This document shows, one piece after another, positions 11,518 to 23,444 of a stretch of DNA of 64,000 nt. Location: positions 248,001 through 312,000 of the forward strand of contig JAPQWV010000626.1 in NCBI GenBank assembly GCA_027422505.1, given 5' to 3'. Positions within the stretch are counted from its first letter, which is position 1. The number at the start of each line of letters is the position of its first letter. The notes beneath the pieces were generated by a model, which saw nothing but the letters and a program-made list of their open reading frames with translations, made no database searches and had not been told where the DNA came from. The stretch is from Craterostigma plantagineum (taxonomy: Eukaryota > Streptophyta > Magnoliopsida > Lamiales > Linderniaceae). A program made the position numbers and the translations under genes.

Positions 11518-12289
11518 CTTCGAACTTAGCAAGTGAGTCGACTAGGTGGTGAATGTTGGTGACGTGATTTGCCTTTAGGTTAAGCAAACTATCATTACAC
11601 ACTTCTTAAAATAACTTTAAGGCTTCCACGTGTGTTCCAAAACATTTGATTTGATGGATAACTAAAATTATATCTATAGGGTTATATTTTATCAATTCTA
11701 TGATGGCTTTGTATGAAAATTTTATTCTCAAAGGCAAGGTATATCACGAAACTTCTTAACTTAATATTTATCTCCTTAGGATTAAGCAACCCAGTTAAAT
11801 ATTTAATTTGGGCCTTATGTTTCTAACAATTCTAAAAAGATTTTGGTCATATTTTTAATCAAGCTCAATATTTTATTATCTTAGTTTCATCCGAATTTTC
11901 GTTCATAAATATTTCTTCAGGAAATTTTATTCCCAACATTTTCTTCGCTAATTATCTTGAAATTTCCTATCGTAATCCCGCTTTAAAATTTGCGGGTATT
12001 ACATCCTTCCCTCCTTAAAAGAATATCGTCCCCAAAATTATGCCGATTGGAATAACTCGGGGCATCGATTTCTTTTACTTTTACAGTGGTTTGGAGATAT
12101 CCGTTGTCGCAATTCTCGTATTCGGGAAAAGCGAGTAATCACTACCCCTTTTTTTAATTTTTTTTCAATTCTTATTTGGAATCATTGTTCCTTGATTTTA
12201 GCTTTCTCCTGTTACTTAACTTAATTGGGTTGAACCACTAGACAAAATATTTATATTATCTTACAGTACAAAATATTACCGCTCCTAGT

Positions 12290-12561
12290 TCACAAGTTCA
12301 CAAAATGCAGATATTCTATCTTACATATTCGGTTCTGCCCTAGGCCGTTCTTAATCTTCTTCAGCAGTGAGGGTAAATACCCTAGTGGGCACCCTCGGAG
12401 GTTGGTTCCGTGCACGTTGTGGATTCTGTGTAGGGGTCGGATTAACCGGCGGATTCTCACGACAAAATCGCGAGATATGGCCTGCCTTTCCACAGTTGAA
12501 GCACTTGAGATTAGGATTAGGACCAAAACAGACGCCGACATGTTGACGTCCACACAATTGG
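12290..12561 (-). pseudogene. Gypsy internal A: gag 3' part (zinc knuckle), severed by a solo LTR
   Basis: This is the distal part of the gag whose start is at 15163. It contains CGRQHVGVC and the CCHC knuckle CFNCGKAGHISRFC, then a Pro/Asn-rich tail and RVFTLTAEED. A TAA replaces the next Glu codon here (GAT TAA where other copies have GAT GAA), so this copy ends early. There is no protease domain after the tail, unlike in full-length chromoviruses, where coding continues. The piece is cut from its 5' half by the Copia-B solo LTR at 12562-14241. Confidence 0.8.
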
Positions 12562-14241
12562 TGAAGATATAAATGTGCCTAAGAGGGGGGGGGGTGAATT
12601 AGGCCTATAGAAATTTTTGCTTCTTTTCACAAATACCAAGTGTGGTGACTTAGATATGCCTACTAATGTTTGTGACGAGTATGCCTGATATATCCTAGTA
12701 ACGTCGGATGTGCGTCGGGTCTGTCTCACAGCGATAAAGAAATAACTGAAAAGTAAATGCGAGACAGGATTTTTATAGAGGTTATATCCCCAACTGGGGT
12801 TTACTCCTCTCCTTGGGATTTGCTTCCCAAGAGTTTAACCAATCTCTATAATGCACCGTAGCTGGATACAAAATTGATTGGTTAGCCCAATACACAACCG
12901 AAACAAGTCAAACACTAGCTACAACTAGGTTACCACACGTCGAGTTTCGTTCCTCGGAATCTCCTTGATCCCGATAGACACAGCTCGCTACCGAAGGGCC
13001 CCTGGACTTGTCCTTCCCTTCACGTGTGCGTAAACGTTGACCTTGCCTCCTTGGTATTGCTCACGTCCGAAGACAACACGTCCGTAGACAGAATATATGG
13101 CAGGGGATGACGGAATTGTCAGATAAATCACTCGATCAGTGATGGATATGCCGGTTAACGCTCAGGTGGGCAGAAAGCTATCACAAGTGGGAACTCAGGA
13201 ATCTCTCAGTATGTTTCTGCTCAAGAATCTTACCTAGGCTTATATTCGCAAATTCTAAGTGCTTCGAAAGTATGAAGTGCACCTCATATATAATCTTTTT
13301 CAAATAGCACTTCACATGGAAAATTATATCAAACAATAATTACCTAATCAAGCATAGTTTCCATGCAATCATACCATATAAATCATGCTCTTAACAAATC
13401 ATCACAACGGTCATATAGCATATTTAAGCATGATTACATTCCATATAGAAAGGTCAATTTCGTTCTCAAGCATATTCAAGCATTTCGCATATAACTACCA
13501 TATCAGAACTTTCCATAAGAGATTTCCTGCTATCTGTTTCTAGAACGAGTCAGTCCAGATTTTCTTTCCAAGTATAGCACATAAGACAGCATCACATCAG
13601 CACGTTTTCCATGTATAATTCATAGTATAATTACCATGTTTAGCACACAAATCATATAAGAAAATATTTAAAACGATTTATCAATCATACCCAACCTTTC
13701 CTTATTTCAGAGATCACATCCGTTTATAGCATATAACACCTTATCCAAAAATTCAATCAAATCACATCTTTCCTAAATATAATATTCCAATCAACATAAG
13801 GAAAGATATCAATTTAATATTGCACATTAAATTCAGTGTAAAGCATGCAAAGAATCGCATAAGTGATTTTCGTCCAGGAATAGACTAGTATCAACGGATA
13901 TATCACTTTCCATATATAAACAGCATATTTTCAATATATAGCTCAGTAGGATATCTCATGCATTATTTCCATATATAGCACAGTACGATATATCCTATCT
14001 CATGGACTGTCTATAACATGCGATCACTTAGTTCCATCAAATCATCACAGAATCACACGCACTTCAAATATTCAACACTTAATCGATTCTATAGCTCATA
14101 AACAATGCATGGTTGAATATTATCATGAACTTAGACATTTTATTTGTCCCAAATCGAATTGCTTGATTTATAGACCTAACGTCTTTACAATTACATCGTT
14201 CATCAAAACTTTCTAACATATACGGACCAAAAAGGTCAACA
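12562..14241 (-). mobile_element. Solo LTR of Copia-B (1680 bp) in gypsy gag A
   Basis: The sequence runs from TGAAGATATAAATG to AAAAGGTCAACA and matches the Copia-B 5' LTR at 42810-44485 almost base for base. It is flanked by ATTGG at 12557-12561 and 14242-14246, a clean 5-bp target duplication. No Copia internal sequence is present, so this is the product of LTR-LTR recombination. The insertion point in gag is identical to that of the full Copia-B copy (44486). Confidence 0.93.
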
Positions 14242-14246
14242 ATTGG

Positions 14247-15163
14247 GAAGTCATCATCGGTTGTTTGGCCAGAGCATTGTTAGGTCTCGCATTTGGCCTT
14301 TGTTCCCATCTGGGTTCATTCGGCCTCCCGCGGTTTGGCTGATTAGGAGCATGGATGACCAATTGTTTCTTTTCGTTGCCTTCGCGACCGTATTGTCCCT
14401 GCTCCATCTCTCTCTTTGCTTCTCGATCTTTAGATAGCCTCGCCTCGGCTTCTTCGGCCACCAAAGCTCATTCGGCAGCCTTAGCATAGGTCATATCTGG
14501 AGATCTCGTTACCGCGACATCTCGGTACAGTTCAGACTTCAGGCCGATTAGAAAACGTCCCACTTCAAGGTTGTCCGTCGCTACTACGTGGGAAGCAAAG
14601 CGAGAAAGTTGCTCAAATTTGCGGATGTACTCCGCAATAGACATCCCGTCCTGACGTAGATTGATGAATTCCTCCATTTTCGTGTCACGGGCAGAGATGC
14701 TAAAGTACTTTTCCTTGAAGAGCTCCTTAAAGCGCTCCCACGTCATCGTATTTGGATTTTCCATCGATGTGATGGTATGCCACCAGTATCCGGCATTTCC
14801 CCGGAGTTGAAAGGCATCACACAGAACTTTCTCCTCTTCGGGAGTTCGGCTATATTGGAACGTGGATTCAATAGTCCTAAGCCATTCACCCGCTGCAATT
14901 GGATCTATAGTGCCTACGAAAATGGGAGGATCGAGTTTACGGAACCTATGCCCGATGATTTCGGTTCTATCGATCGGGGGCGACGTATGTCGCTCCGACG
15001 AATTTTGCTTGCGGATCAGGGCATTAATTTGTTCGGATTGGAGCCGAACAAGATCTGCAAGCTGGGAAATTGTACGATTCGAGTTCTGCTCATCGGGACT
15101 GGATTCCCGCTCCTCATTGTCTCGGCTTGGTTCGTCATTAAACTCACTCCTAGCTCGTACCAT
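14247..15163 (-). pseudogene. Gypsy internal A: gag 5' part
   Basis: The ATG at 15163 opens 231 codons ending at the TGA at 14468-14470. The Retrotrans_gag domain (about residues 85-215) includes PIAAGEWLRTIESTFQYS, GYWWHTI, MTWERFKELFKEKYF, LRQDGMSIAEYIRKFEQLS and VGRFLIGLKSELYRDV. The TGA falls between KAAE and ALVAEEAEARL, and the same frame continues beyond it as a basic, Arg/Asn-rich stretch (NRGRPNEPRWEQRPNARPNN) until the solo LTR. Gag would package element RNA, but this copy is broken twice. The leader is 15164-15300 and the primer-binding site 15301-15312. Confidence 0.87.
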
Positions 15164-15312
15164 TATCCTACTAACTATAACAAAATATCACATTAGCACA
15201 TAAGAATCATCACAAAGACATAAACACTTACAGACAAGGCTGGGCTTCCATGCTTTTGAACGGTTGTACATGGACAGTCTACAGAATCTATATCCTAAGC
15301 TCTGATACCACC

Positions 15313-18068
15313 TGTGACGACCCTCACCTTCTAATCGCTAATTAGCGACAAATCGCGTCGGGTTTAGCAGCGAAAGCCGCGGAGGACCCATTTTACAAAA
15401 ACATTTGTTTACACAAAATGTTAATACGAACGGGCCGCTGGCCCAAAACACCCTATCACTCGCCCACAGGTCGTCATCCATGTACAACCCCGCCCTCAAA
15501 AGCCCATGGAAGCTCCGATAGCTAGCCTCCACCGTCGATTACCTACAACACGTAAACACTGAGCTATTGCCCAGTAGGTGCAATAATGCATGCACGTGTG
15601 ACTTACTCACGTTCACTCACCCCCAATCATCACCAATGCAATGCCACTCACTATCACTCGTCACAACCGGGATACACTCACCACCTCACAACGGGCCCTG
15701 GGCTTCATACTGTGCACCATCACGCAAAATCACTACCACGACCACGAACACAACCACAACACGATCACAACACTACGGCAGTGGCCTACACTGAGCAGCC
15801 TCCCTGAGCCATATCAGGTCACTCTCTCAGGTCGCCTCTTCGAAAGCCCTGGAGAAAGCTATTCCACCGTTTTCGTGCCCAATGCGGTGCCCACGCTGGT
15901 AGCCTACACCAGGTCCCGTAAGGGTACCTAGGTCGCACCCTCCAGGTCGCCTCCTCCCGCATACGACAGCGTGGCCTACACTAGCTAGCCTACTTGGGGA
16001 TGTCCCAAGTCGCTATTGTCTAGGTTGCTCTCAGTCTGCCGCATAATGTCCAACGGGCCAATGGCTCACCGTCACAGGCGCTGATGCACAGCAGATGCCC
16101 ACACTCACATGACTCCTCTACGGGTTGACAGCCAATATCGGCTACACGCTCAAAGGTACAATACAGTAACACCGTTCCACCACGGCTCCGTGAAATGACA
16201 TGTAATGCACATGCAGGCATTTACGTGATAATACATGAAGCTTGATGCCACATGAAATTAACATAATATACGTAAAACACATAATTCATCGAAGCACATA
16301 AAATCATATAAATATCACATTGGTGTTTACGCATTGTAGATGGATATTCCACCTACCTGTCCTCCGAATACAATCAGTCGATAATCCTGGTGAATTCCCT
16401 ATAGTTCGAATCCTTGAGCACAAAATATTGTTATATTACTATATTACTAAGTCACCTAATTTTGAAATTTTCAAACCCTAAATACCGAAAACAATCATAG
16501 AAATAGAAAAACCCTAAAATACCACAAAGTTAATAATACCGAAAATTTTATCATTACCTAAAACATGTGAAATGGCGAAATCCTCTTATGAAATAATATA
16601 TCGAATAGTTAGTAATGAACCGGAATCTTTGGGAAATATTATAATACCAAAAATATTATAGAGTTCACGAAGACTTCACTTAGATACCACTTAAGTAACT
16701 TTTGTGGTATAGAATAGCAAGGTTACGAAAAATTTTATGTAGTTGTATAGAAACTTTCTTGGCACATGCTAACACAATATAATTAATAATATCTCTCACG
16801 AAAACTTCCAAGACTTGTAAACACTTACTCACTTGAGATTAATTTAAACCTAGAAACATACAAATGCCGAAAGATTTTGATTGCCGAGATCTTTCATCCA
16901 TTAAACACCTAATTACTGACTATATTATATGTACCAATCATGAAAACTATCCTATGCTCAATAACCAAATTATTGCTTGATCTCAAACACCAAGAAACTT
17001 AGTGCCGGAAAGATTTTCTAAAGAAGTTGAAACCCTAGTTGCCGAAACTTTAAAAATTCACTACTGTCCTTATATCGAAACCCTCAAGATACCAAATTAA
17101 ATTTACCATCATACCTATCTTGGAAACTTATTTTCATTCCAGAAAATGGTACACACTAAGCTTGAACTCTCATTTATATTTCATACATCGAAAACTTCAC
17201 AGCCTCACATAATTGGAATAGTTCTTATCCAGACACCCTATATTCGAAAGATAATATTAGATATTAAACCCATATGAACAATCCGAAAACCCTAAAATTT
17301 TCTATAAGTATTCTTAGGCCAAAAACTTCACTCTTGTGGCTGTTTCACAAATCAGGGGATTTATTCTAATCACATAATTCACGAAAAATCTATTCTAGCC
17401 ACACATGAAAATCACGTTAGTCTTTGGAACATAAAAAAATATATTAAACAAAGTACTTAATAAATTTCATACCTTAGTTGGAGTTTTAGTTTTTGTTAAA
17501 TGCTCAAGGTCGTGTTTTAGCATTTACCTTCATATGGGTTTTCTTGTTCAACTTTTAAGGTTTAGCTATATATATATATAAACTTCGAACTTAGCAAGTG
17601 AGTCGACTAGGTGGTGAATGTTGGTGACGTGATTTGCCTTTAGGTTAAGCAAACTATCATTACTCACTTCTTAAAATAACTTTAAGGCTTCCACGTGTGT
17701 TCCAAAACATTTGATTTGATGGATAACTAAAATTATATCTATAGGGTTATATTTTATCAATTCTATGATGGCTTTGTATGAAAATTTTATTCTCAAAGGC
17801 AAGGTATATCACGAAACTTCTTAACTCAATATTTATCTCCTTAGGATTAAGCAACCCAGTTAAATATTTAATTTGGGCCTTATGTTTCTAACAATTCTAA
17901 AAAGATTTTGGTCATATTTTTAATCAAGCTCAATATTTTATTATCTTAGTTTCATCCGAATTTTCGTTCATAAATATTTCTTCAGGAAATTTTATTCCCA
18001 ACATTTTCTTCGCTAATTATCTTGAAATTTCCTATCGTAATCCCGCTTCAAAATTTGCGGGTATTACA
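15313..18068 (-). repeat. Gypsy LTR2 (2756 bp)
   Basis: This LTR serves as 5' LTR of internal A and 3' LTR of internal B, shared by both. The ends are TGTGACGACCC and GGGTATTACA. It carries a 34-bp extra stretch at 15842-15875 found elsewhere only in LTR4. It also has the LTR4-like variants CACGCAAAATC, AATTTTGAAATT and ATTAAATTTACC, and (TA)7. It is the duplication partner of LTR4. Confidence 0.92.
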
Positions 18069-18384
18069 TCCTTCCCTCCTTAAAAGAATATCGTCCCCGA
18101 AATTATGCCGATTGGAATAACTCGGGGCATCGATTACTTTTACTTTTACAGTGGTTTGGAGATATTCGTTGTCGCCGTTCTCGTATTCGGGAAAAGCGAG
18201 TAATCACTACCCTTTTTTTGAATTTTTTTTTTCAATTCTTATTTGGAATCATTGTTCCTTGATTTTAGCTTTCTCCTGTTACTTAACTTAATTGGGTTGA
18301 ACCAGACAAAATATTTATATTATCTTACAGTACAAAATATTACCGCTCCTAGTTCACAAGTTCACAAAATGCAGATATTCTATC

Positions 18385-19542
18385 TTACATATTCGGTTCT
18401 GCCCTAGGTCGTTCTTCATCTTCTTCAGCAGTGAGGGTAAATACCCTAGTGGGCACCCTCGGAGGTTGGTTCCGTGCACGTTGTGGATTCTGTGTAGGGG
18501 TCGGATTAACCGGCGGATTCTCACGACAAAATCGCGAGATATGGCCTGCCTTTCCACAGTTGAAGCACTTGAGATTAGGATTAGGACCAAAACAGACGCC
18601 GACATGTTGACGTCCACACAATTTGGAAGTCAGCATCGGCTGTATGGCCAGAGCATTGTTAGGTCTCGCATTTGGCCTTTGTTCCCATCTGGGTTCATTC
18701 GGCCTCCCGCGGTTTGGCTTATTAGGAGCATGGACGACCAATTGTTTCTTTTCGTTGCCTTCGCGACCGTATTGTCCCTGCTCCATCTCTCTCTTTGCTT
18801 CTCGATCTTTAGATAGCCTCGCCTCGGCTTCTTCGGCCACCAAAGCTCATTCGGCAGCCTTAGCATAGGTCATATCAGGAGATCTCGTTACCGCGACATC
18901 TCGGTACAGTTCAGACTTGAGGCCGATTAGAAAACGTCCCACTTCAAGGTTGTCTGTCGCTACTACGTGGGGAGCAAAGCGAGAAAGTTGCTCAGATTTG
19001 CGGATGTACTCCGCAATAGACATCCCGTCCTGACGTAGATTGATGAATTCCTCCATTTTCGTGTCACGGGCAGAGATGCTAAAGTACTTTTCCTTGAAGA
19101 GCTCCTTAAAGCACTCCCATGTCATCGTATTTGGATTTTCCATCGCTGTGATGGTATGCCACCAGTATCCGGCATTTCCCCGGAGTTGAAAGGCATCACA
19201 CAGAACTTTCTCCTCTTCGGGAGTTCGGCTATATTGGAACGTGGATTCAATAGTCCTAAGCCATTCACCCGCTGCAATTGGATCTATAGTGCCTTCGAAA
19301 ATGGGAGGATCGAGTTTACGGAACCTATGCCCGATGATTTCGGTTCTATCGATCTGGGGCGACGTATGTCGCTCCGACGAATTTTGCTTGCGGATCAGGG
19401 CATTAATTTGTTCGGATTGGAGCCGAACAAGGTCTGCAAGCTGGGAAATTGTACGATTCGAGTTCTGCTCATCGGGACTGGATTCCCGCTCCTCATTGTC
19501 TCGGCTTGGTTCGTCATTAAACTCACTCCTAGTTCGTACCAT
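18385..19542 (-). pseudogene. Gypsy internal B: complete gag with one in-frame TGA
   Basis: The ATG at 19542 starts MVRTRSEFNDEPSRDNEERE. The frame is open for 231 codons to the TGA at 18847-18849, then continues in the same frame to the natural TAA at 18385 (end ...RAEPNM). In order it has an acidic N-terminus, Retrotrans_gag (about 85-215), a basic linker and the CCHC knuckle CFNCGKAGHISRFC. The first cysteine of the upstream half-knuckle is lost (TSKLCG, compared with TCQLCG in copies F and G). No protease or other pol domain follows: the purine tract (18069-18086) lies about 300 bases downstream. Whether the TGA is read through is unknown. The primer-binding site is 19680-19691. Confidence 0.87.
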
Positions 19543-19691
19543 TATCCTACTAACTATAACAAAATATCACATTAGCACATAAGAATCATCACAAAGACAT
19601 AAACACTTACAGACAAGGCTGGGCTTCCATGCTTTTGAACGGTTGTACATGGACAGTCTACAGAATCTATATCCTAAGCTCTGATACCACC

Positions 19692-19775
19692 TGTGACGAC
19701 CCTCACCTTCTAATCGCTAATTAGCGACAAATCGCGTTGGGTTTAGCAGCGAAAGCCGCGGAGGACCCATTTTAC
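19692..19775 (-). repeat. Gypsy LTR3, 84-bp stub
   Basis: Only the first 84 bases (inner end in element orientation) remain, after the primer-binding site of internal B. It has CGCGTTGGG, a variant shared only with LTR5. It is fused to the Copia-B LTR at TTTAC (19771-19775), five bases common to both partners, which indicates a microhomology-mediated deletion. Confidence 0.9.
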
Positions 19776-21212
19776 TCCTCTCTTTGGGATTTGCTTCCCA
19801 AGAGTTTAACCAATCTCTATAATGCACCGTAGCTGGATACAAAATTGATTGGTTAGCCCAATACACAACCGAAACAAGTCAAACACTAGCTACAACTAGG
19901 TTACCACACTTCGAGTTTCGTTCCTCGGAATCTCCTTGATCCCGATAGACACAGCTCGCTACCGAAGGGCCCCTGGACTTGTCCTTCCCTTCACGTGTGC
20001 GTAAACGTTGACCTTGCCTCCTTGGTATTGCTCACGTCCGAAGACAACACGTCCGTAGACAGAATATATGGCAGGGGATGACGGAATTGTCAGATAAATC
20101 ACTCGATCCGTGATGGATATGCCGGTTAACGCTCAGGTGGGCAGAAAGCTATCACAAGTGGGAACTCAGGAATCTCTCAGTATGTTTCTGCTCAAGAATC
20201 TTACGTAGGCTTATATTCGCAAATTCTAAGTTCTTCGAAAGTATGAAGTGCACCTCATATATAATCTTTTTCAAATAGCACTTCACATGGAAAATTATAT
20301 CAAACAATAATTACCTAATCAAGCATAGTTTCCATGCAATCATACCATATAAATCATGCTCTTAACAAATCATCACAACGGTCATATAGCATATTTAAGC
20401 ATGATTACATTCCATATAGAAAGGTCAATTTCGTTCTCAAGCATATTCAAGCATTTCGCATATAACTACCATATCAGAACTTTCCATAAGAGATTCCCTG
20501 CTATCTGTTTCTAGAACGAGTCAGTCCAGATTTTCTTTCCAAGTATAGCACATAAGACAGCATCACATCAGCACGTTTTCCATGTATAATTCATAGTATA
20601 ATTACCATGTTTAGCACACAAATCATATAAGAAAATATTTAAAACGATTTATCAATCATACCCAACCTTTCCTTATTTCAGAGATCACATCCGTTTATAG
20701 CATATAACACCTTATCCAAAAATTCAATCAAATCACATCTTTCCTAAATATAATATTCCAATCAACATAAGGAAAGATATCAATTTAATATTGCACATTA
20801 AATTCAGTGTAAAGCATGCAAGGAATCGCATAAGTGATTTTCGTCCAGGAATAGACTAGTATCAACGGATATATCACTTTCCATATATAAACAGCATATT
20901 TTCAATATATAGCTCAGTAGGATATCTCATGCATTATTTCCATATATAGCACAGTACGATATATCCTATCTCATGGACTGTCTATAACATGCGATCACTT
21001 AGTTCCATCAAATCATCACAGAATCACACGCACTTCAAATATTCAACACTTAATCGATTTTATAGCTCATAAACAATGCATGGTTGAATATTATCATGAA
21101 CTTAGACATTTTATTTGTCCCAAATCGAATTGCTTAATTTATAGACCTAACGTCTTTACAATTACATCGTTCATCAAAACTTTGTAACATATACGGACCA
21201 AAAAGGTCAACA
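19771..21212 (-). repeat. Copia-B 3' LTR, truncated
   Basis: It matches 12785-14241 and 43039-44485, so about 225 bases of the outer end are missing. It ends at GGTCAACA (21212), next to the terminal purine tract on the internal side. A few substitutions separate it from the 5' LTR. Confidence 0.9.
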
Positions 21213-21810
21213 TTCTCCCCCTTTTTGATGATGACATGTAATTGACACAGCACGGAAGCATATAAGCATATTCGATCATGCAAGTCCTAGCGCATATGTC
21301 TAAGTGTTCCATAATCACAAAGCAGAGCATACGATATTTCCTAATCACATGTGATACATATTTGCTCCCCCTGCCTACGTGCAGTTATCTCTATGACACG
21401 CTAAGATATATCTTTAACTAATCTTGCTCCCCCTGTCTAAGTGCGGATATATCCTATCTTTTCTATGTTATATCCTGAGTATTAAAAAATTTTGAAATTA
21501 CCCGTGAGTGTGCTCCCCCTGCCTAAGTGCGCATTTTCCAAGCTTGGTTCAAGCAATCATGTAATCATCTCAGCAGGCACTTAGTACTTATCAAGAAATT
21601 TTACGCAAGTCAAATAGCACAGTTAAGCATCAGAGTATGAGATCAACATATGATATATCCTAAGATCAGAGCAAAAGATGTTAAGTACATGAGATATATC
21701 ATAGTAGCAACAAATATTATATTAGGGTTCAACGAGCCTCCCTATACATCACTTACCACTAAAACACTTAGACGCTAAACGTCTAAACTTACCTTACTAC
21801 TACTCCCCCT
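21213..21810 (-). promoter_or_regulatory. Multiple polypurine tracts of Copia-B
   Basis: The terminal tract AAAAAGGGGGAGAA (21213-21226) primes plus-strand DNA. Further AGGGGGAG cores occur at 21365-21372, 21427-21434, 21513-21520 and 21803-21809. Three of them share a longer word (plus strand CTCCCCCTGYCTAMGTGC). Multiplied purine tracts upstream of the 3' LTR are a known Sirevirus feature. No coding frame is evident in this stretch. Confidence 0.75.
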
Positions 21811-21905
21811 TCATCATCAAATAAGGCGGGAGGATCAACTAAAAACTGAACGATACTGGAATATCCTAGGGGCAACTAGGAGCAGAAAGGAACTAGAAGG
21901 GCAGC

Positions 21906-23444
21906 CTACTGGCTTGAAGAGGTCTCGGAATCTGCGGGCTTAGAGAGGGACTTCTTGATGAGCTTTGAGAGCTTGGATAGTTTCAGTGAAAGTTCGGTAT
22001 ACTGCTCTTTGAGCTTGCGGAAGCGCTTCTGATTATCAGCCTTGATATCAGAGACATCGCGGCGCAACACGGAGATTCCTGCCTTCCCTACGCTGAGCTC
22101 ATCCTCGTAGTCGTCGTCCTCGTCGCTTTTGACCTTTGCTTTTCCCTTCGCAGCAGACCGTTTCTGAGCACTATCGACTGACCTGTTCTCCTTTGCCTTG
22201 AACCAACCTTGACTCTGAGAGTGATGAATTCCCATGCGCTTAAGGGTCACGAGGTCCACTACATGGACAGCCTTGTCTTCCCAAACCGGCGGCAGAATGA
22301 TACCTTCGCACTCGAACATGTGAGTAAGCAGCATTCCATAGGGCAGCGCCTTGTCCTTGCTCTCGATGGCCTGAATCATGTGCTTCATGACGATATACCC
22401 AAGGTTGAATCTGCGATTCTGGGATATCATATACACCGCGAAGGTGCTCATGAAGTTCATGGTTGTCGAGTGGCCGCCACTGCCTATTTTCGCACTCCAG
22501 AGGGTCATGTTAAGCAACTTGTGCAGGAAGAAAAAGTCGATAGGGAGCTTGTTCAGGGCTTCTCCGTCAGAAAATCGAGGTTTGGTGCGGGTATTCCAGA
22601 GTGTCCTAAGGACATCACTGAGATCGAACTCATCGGCATGGCACCAGTCGTTCATGTCGTAGTGACAGAGGATCTCATCAGCAACCCCCAGCATGGCATT
22701 CATAGTCTTAGTGTTCCATTCGATTTTGCGGCCGAGAATGTAGGAGCGGATGATGATATTCCCTTCGAACTCTTCATAGGTAAAGTTTGCATAAAAGAGT
22801 TTGACAACCTCAGGATAGTAGGGCGTGTTGATGCTGAGAAACTGCTCCCATCCAAAATCCTTTAACCAGGTGATAACCGTCCCTTCAGGCAAGTTGTCGA
22901 AGGCAACTCCCCGTCCTCTGGCAATGTCCCGTTTGCTGAAACTTTTGTAGATGGTGCGATTGCGTTCCTCCAAAAAGAGGGCTTCAACAGGGATTTCGTT
23001 TGGCTTTGACAAATCAACAGGCGGGATGTCAGAAGGTTTTGGGGTTGAATGCGGAGAAGGAGGGGCTTTTTCAAGTGGTGATGGAACTTTCTCAGGATTT
23101 GGGGATCGTGGAGGAGACTTCTGAGTTTCCTCAGGAACTTCGTCAGGGACCTCGGAACTTGAGGCAGGCTTTTCTGGTTCGGGTGACTTTGCGGGGGTAT
23201 CGGTAGGAGTGAGGCTGGATCTCTTTGTCTTCTTCTTCTTCTTCTTGACAGTTTTGGCCGGAGAGGGAATCTTATCAGTGGATTTCGTTTTGGAACGAGT
23301 TTTGCGAGAGGAAGGCGATGAGGCTGAGGCTTGTTCTGGGGATTTAGGAGGAGATTCAAGTGGGGACTCATCAGACGTGGGCTCCTTGCATTTTCGGCTT
23401 GAAGATTCTTTGGTGGCTGCCTTGGGTGTGGATGTTTTAGCCAT
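21906..23444 (-). CDS. Copia-B ORF3, 512 aa, plant-transposon (PF20167-like) protein
   Basis: This frame is intact from the ATG at 23444 and lies 3' of pol in the same orientation, the place of the Sirevirus 'envelope-like' gene. Residues 1-150 are low-complexity, rich in Pro, Ser, Glu and Lys, with a KKKKKKTKR stretch (about 68-76) that could act as a nuclear signal. Residues about 155-390 form a folded domain (EERNRTIYKSFSKRDIARG, GWEQFL, YPEVVKLFYANF, LPIDFFFLHKLLNMTLW) resembling the 'putative plant transposon protein' family. Residues about 455-500 are a Lys/Leu coiled coil. No signal peptide or membrane segment is evident, which argues against a true envelope. Function is unknown. It is striking that it is open while pol of the same element is broken. 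Confidence 0.85.
   Translation of the reverse strand: MAKTSTPKAATKESSSRKCKEPTSDESPLESPPKSPEQASASSPSSRKTRSKTKSTDKIPSPAKTVKKKKKKTKRSSLTPTDTPAKSPEPEKPASSSEVPDEVPEETQKSPPRSPNPEKVPSPLEKAPPSPHSTPKPSDIPPVDLSKPNEIPVEALFLEERNRTIYKSFSKRDIARGRGVAFDNLPEGTVITWLKDFGWEQFLSINTPYYPEVVKLFYANFTYEEFEGNIIIRSYILGRKIEWNTKTMNAMLGVADEILCHYDMNDWCHADEFDLSDVLRTLWNTRTKPRFSDGEALNKLPIDFFFLHKLLNMTLWSAKIGSGGHSTTMNFMSTFAVYMISQNRRFNLGYIVMKHMIQAIESKDKALPYGMLLTHMFECEGIILPPVWEDKAVHVVDLVTLKRMGIHHSQSQGWFKAKENRSVDSAQKRSAAKGKAKVKSDEDDDYEDELSVGKAGISVLRRDVSDIKADNQKRFRKLKEQYTELSLKLSKLSKLIKKSLSKPADSETSSSQ

Larger units (their letters stand above)
9275..12003 (-). repeat. Gypsy LTR1 (2729 bp)
   Basis: The ends are TGTGACGACCC (9275) and GGGTATTACA (12003). 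In element orientation it is the 3' LTR of internal region A, with its purine tract at 12004-12021. It lacks about 15 bases (CTCAAGGTCGTGTTT) near 11430 that all other LTRs have, and carries a (TA)19 run. At diagnostic sites (CACGCGAAATC; CAGTACCACC; GGGTCGACAG) it groups with LTR6 and LTR7. Confidence 0.92.

Noticed and set aside
14777..15203. Plus-strand ORFs of 113-139 codons opposite each gypsy gag
   Set aside because: They are antisense shadows of the conserved Retrotrans_gag domain, repeated at every copy.
22209..22865. 218-codon plus-strand frame opposite Copia-B ORF3
   Set aside because: It is a shadow of the minus-strand 512-codon gene, with no domain of its own.
21906..23444. True retroviral envelope gene for Copia-B ORF3
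   Set aside because: The position fits 'envelope-like', but there is no signal peptide, fusion peptide or transmembrane helix. The centre resembles a plant transposon-associated family instead.
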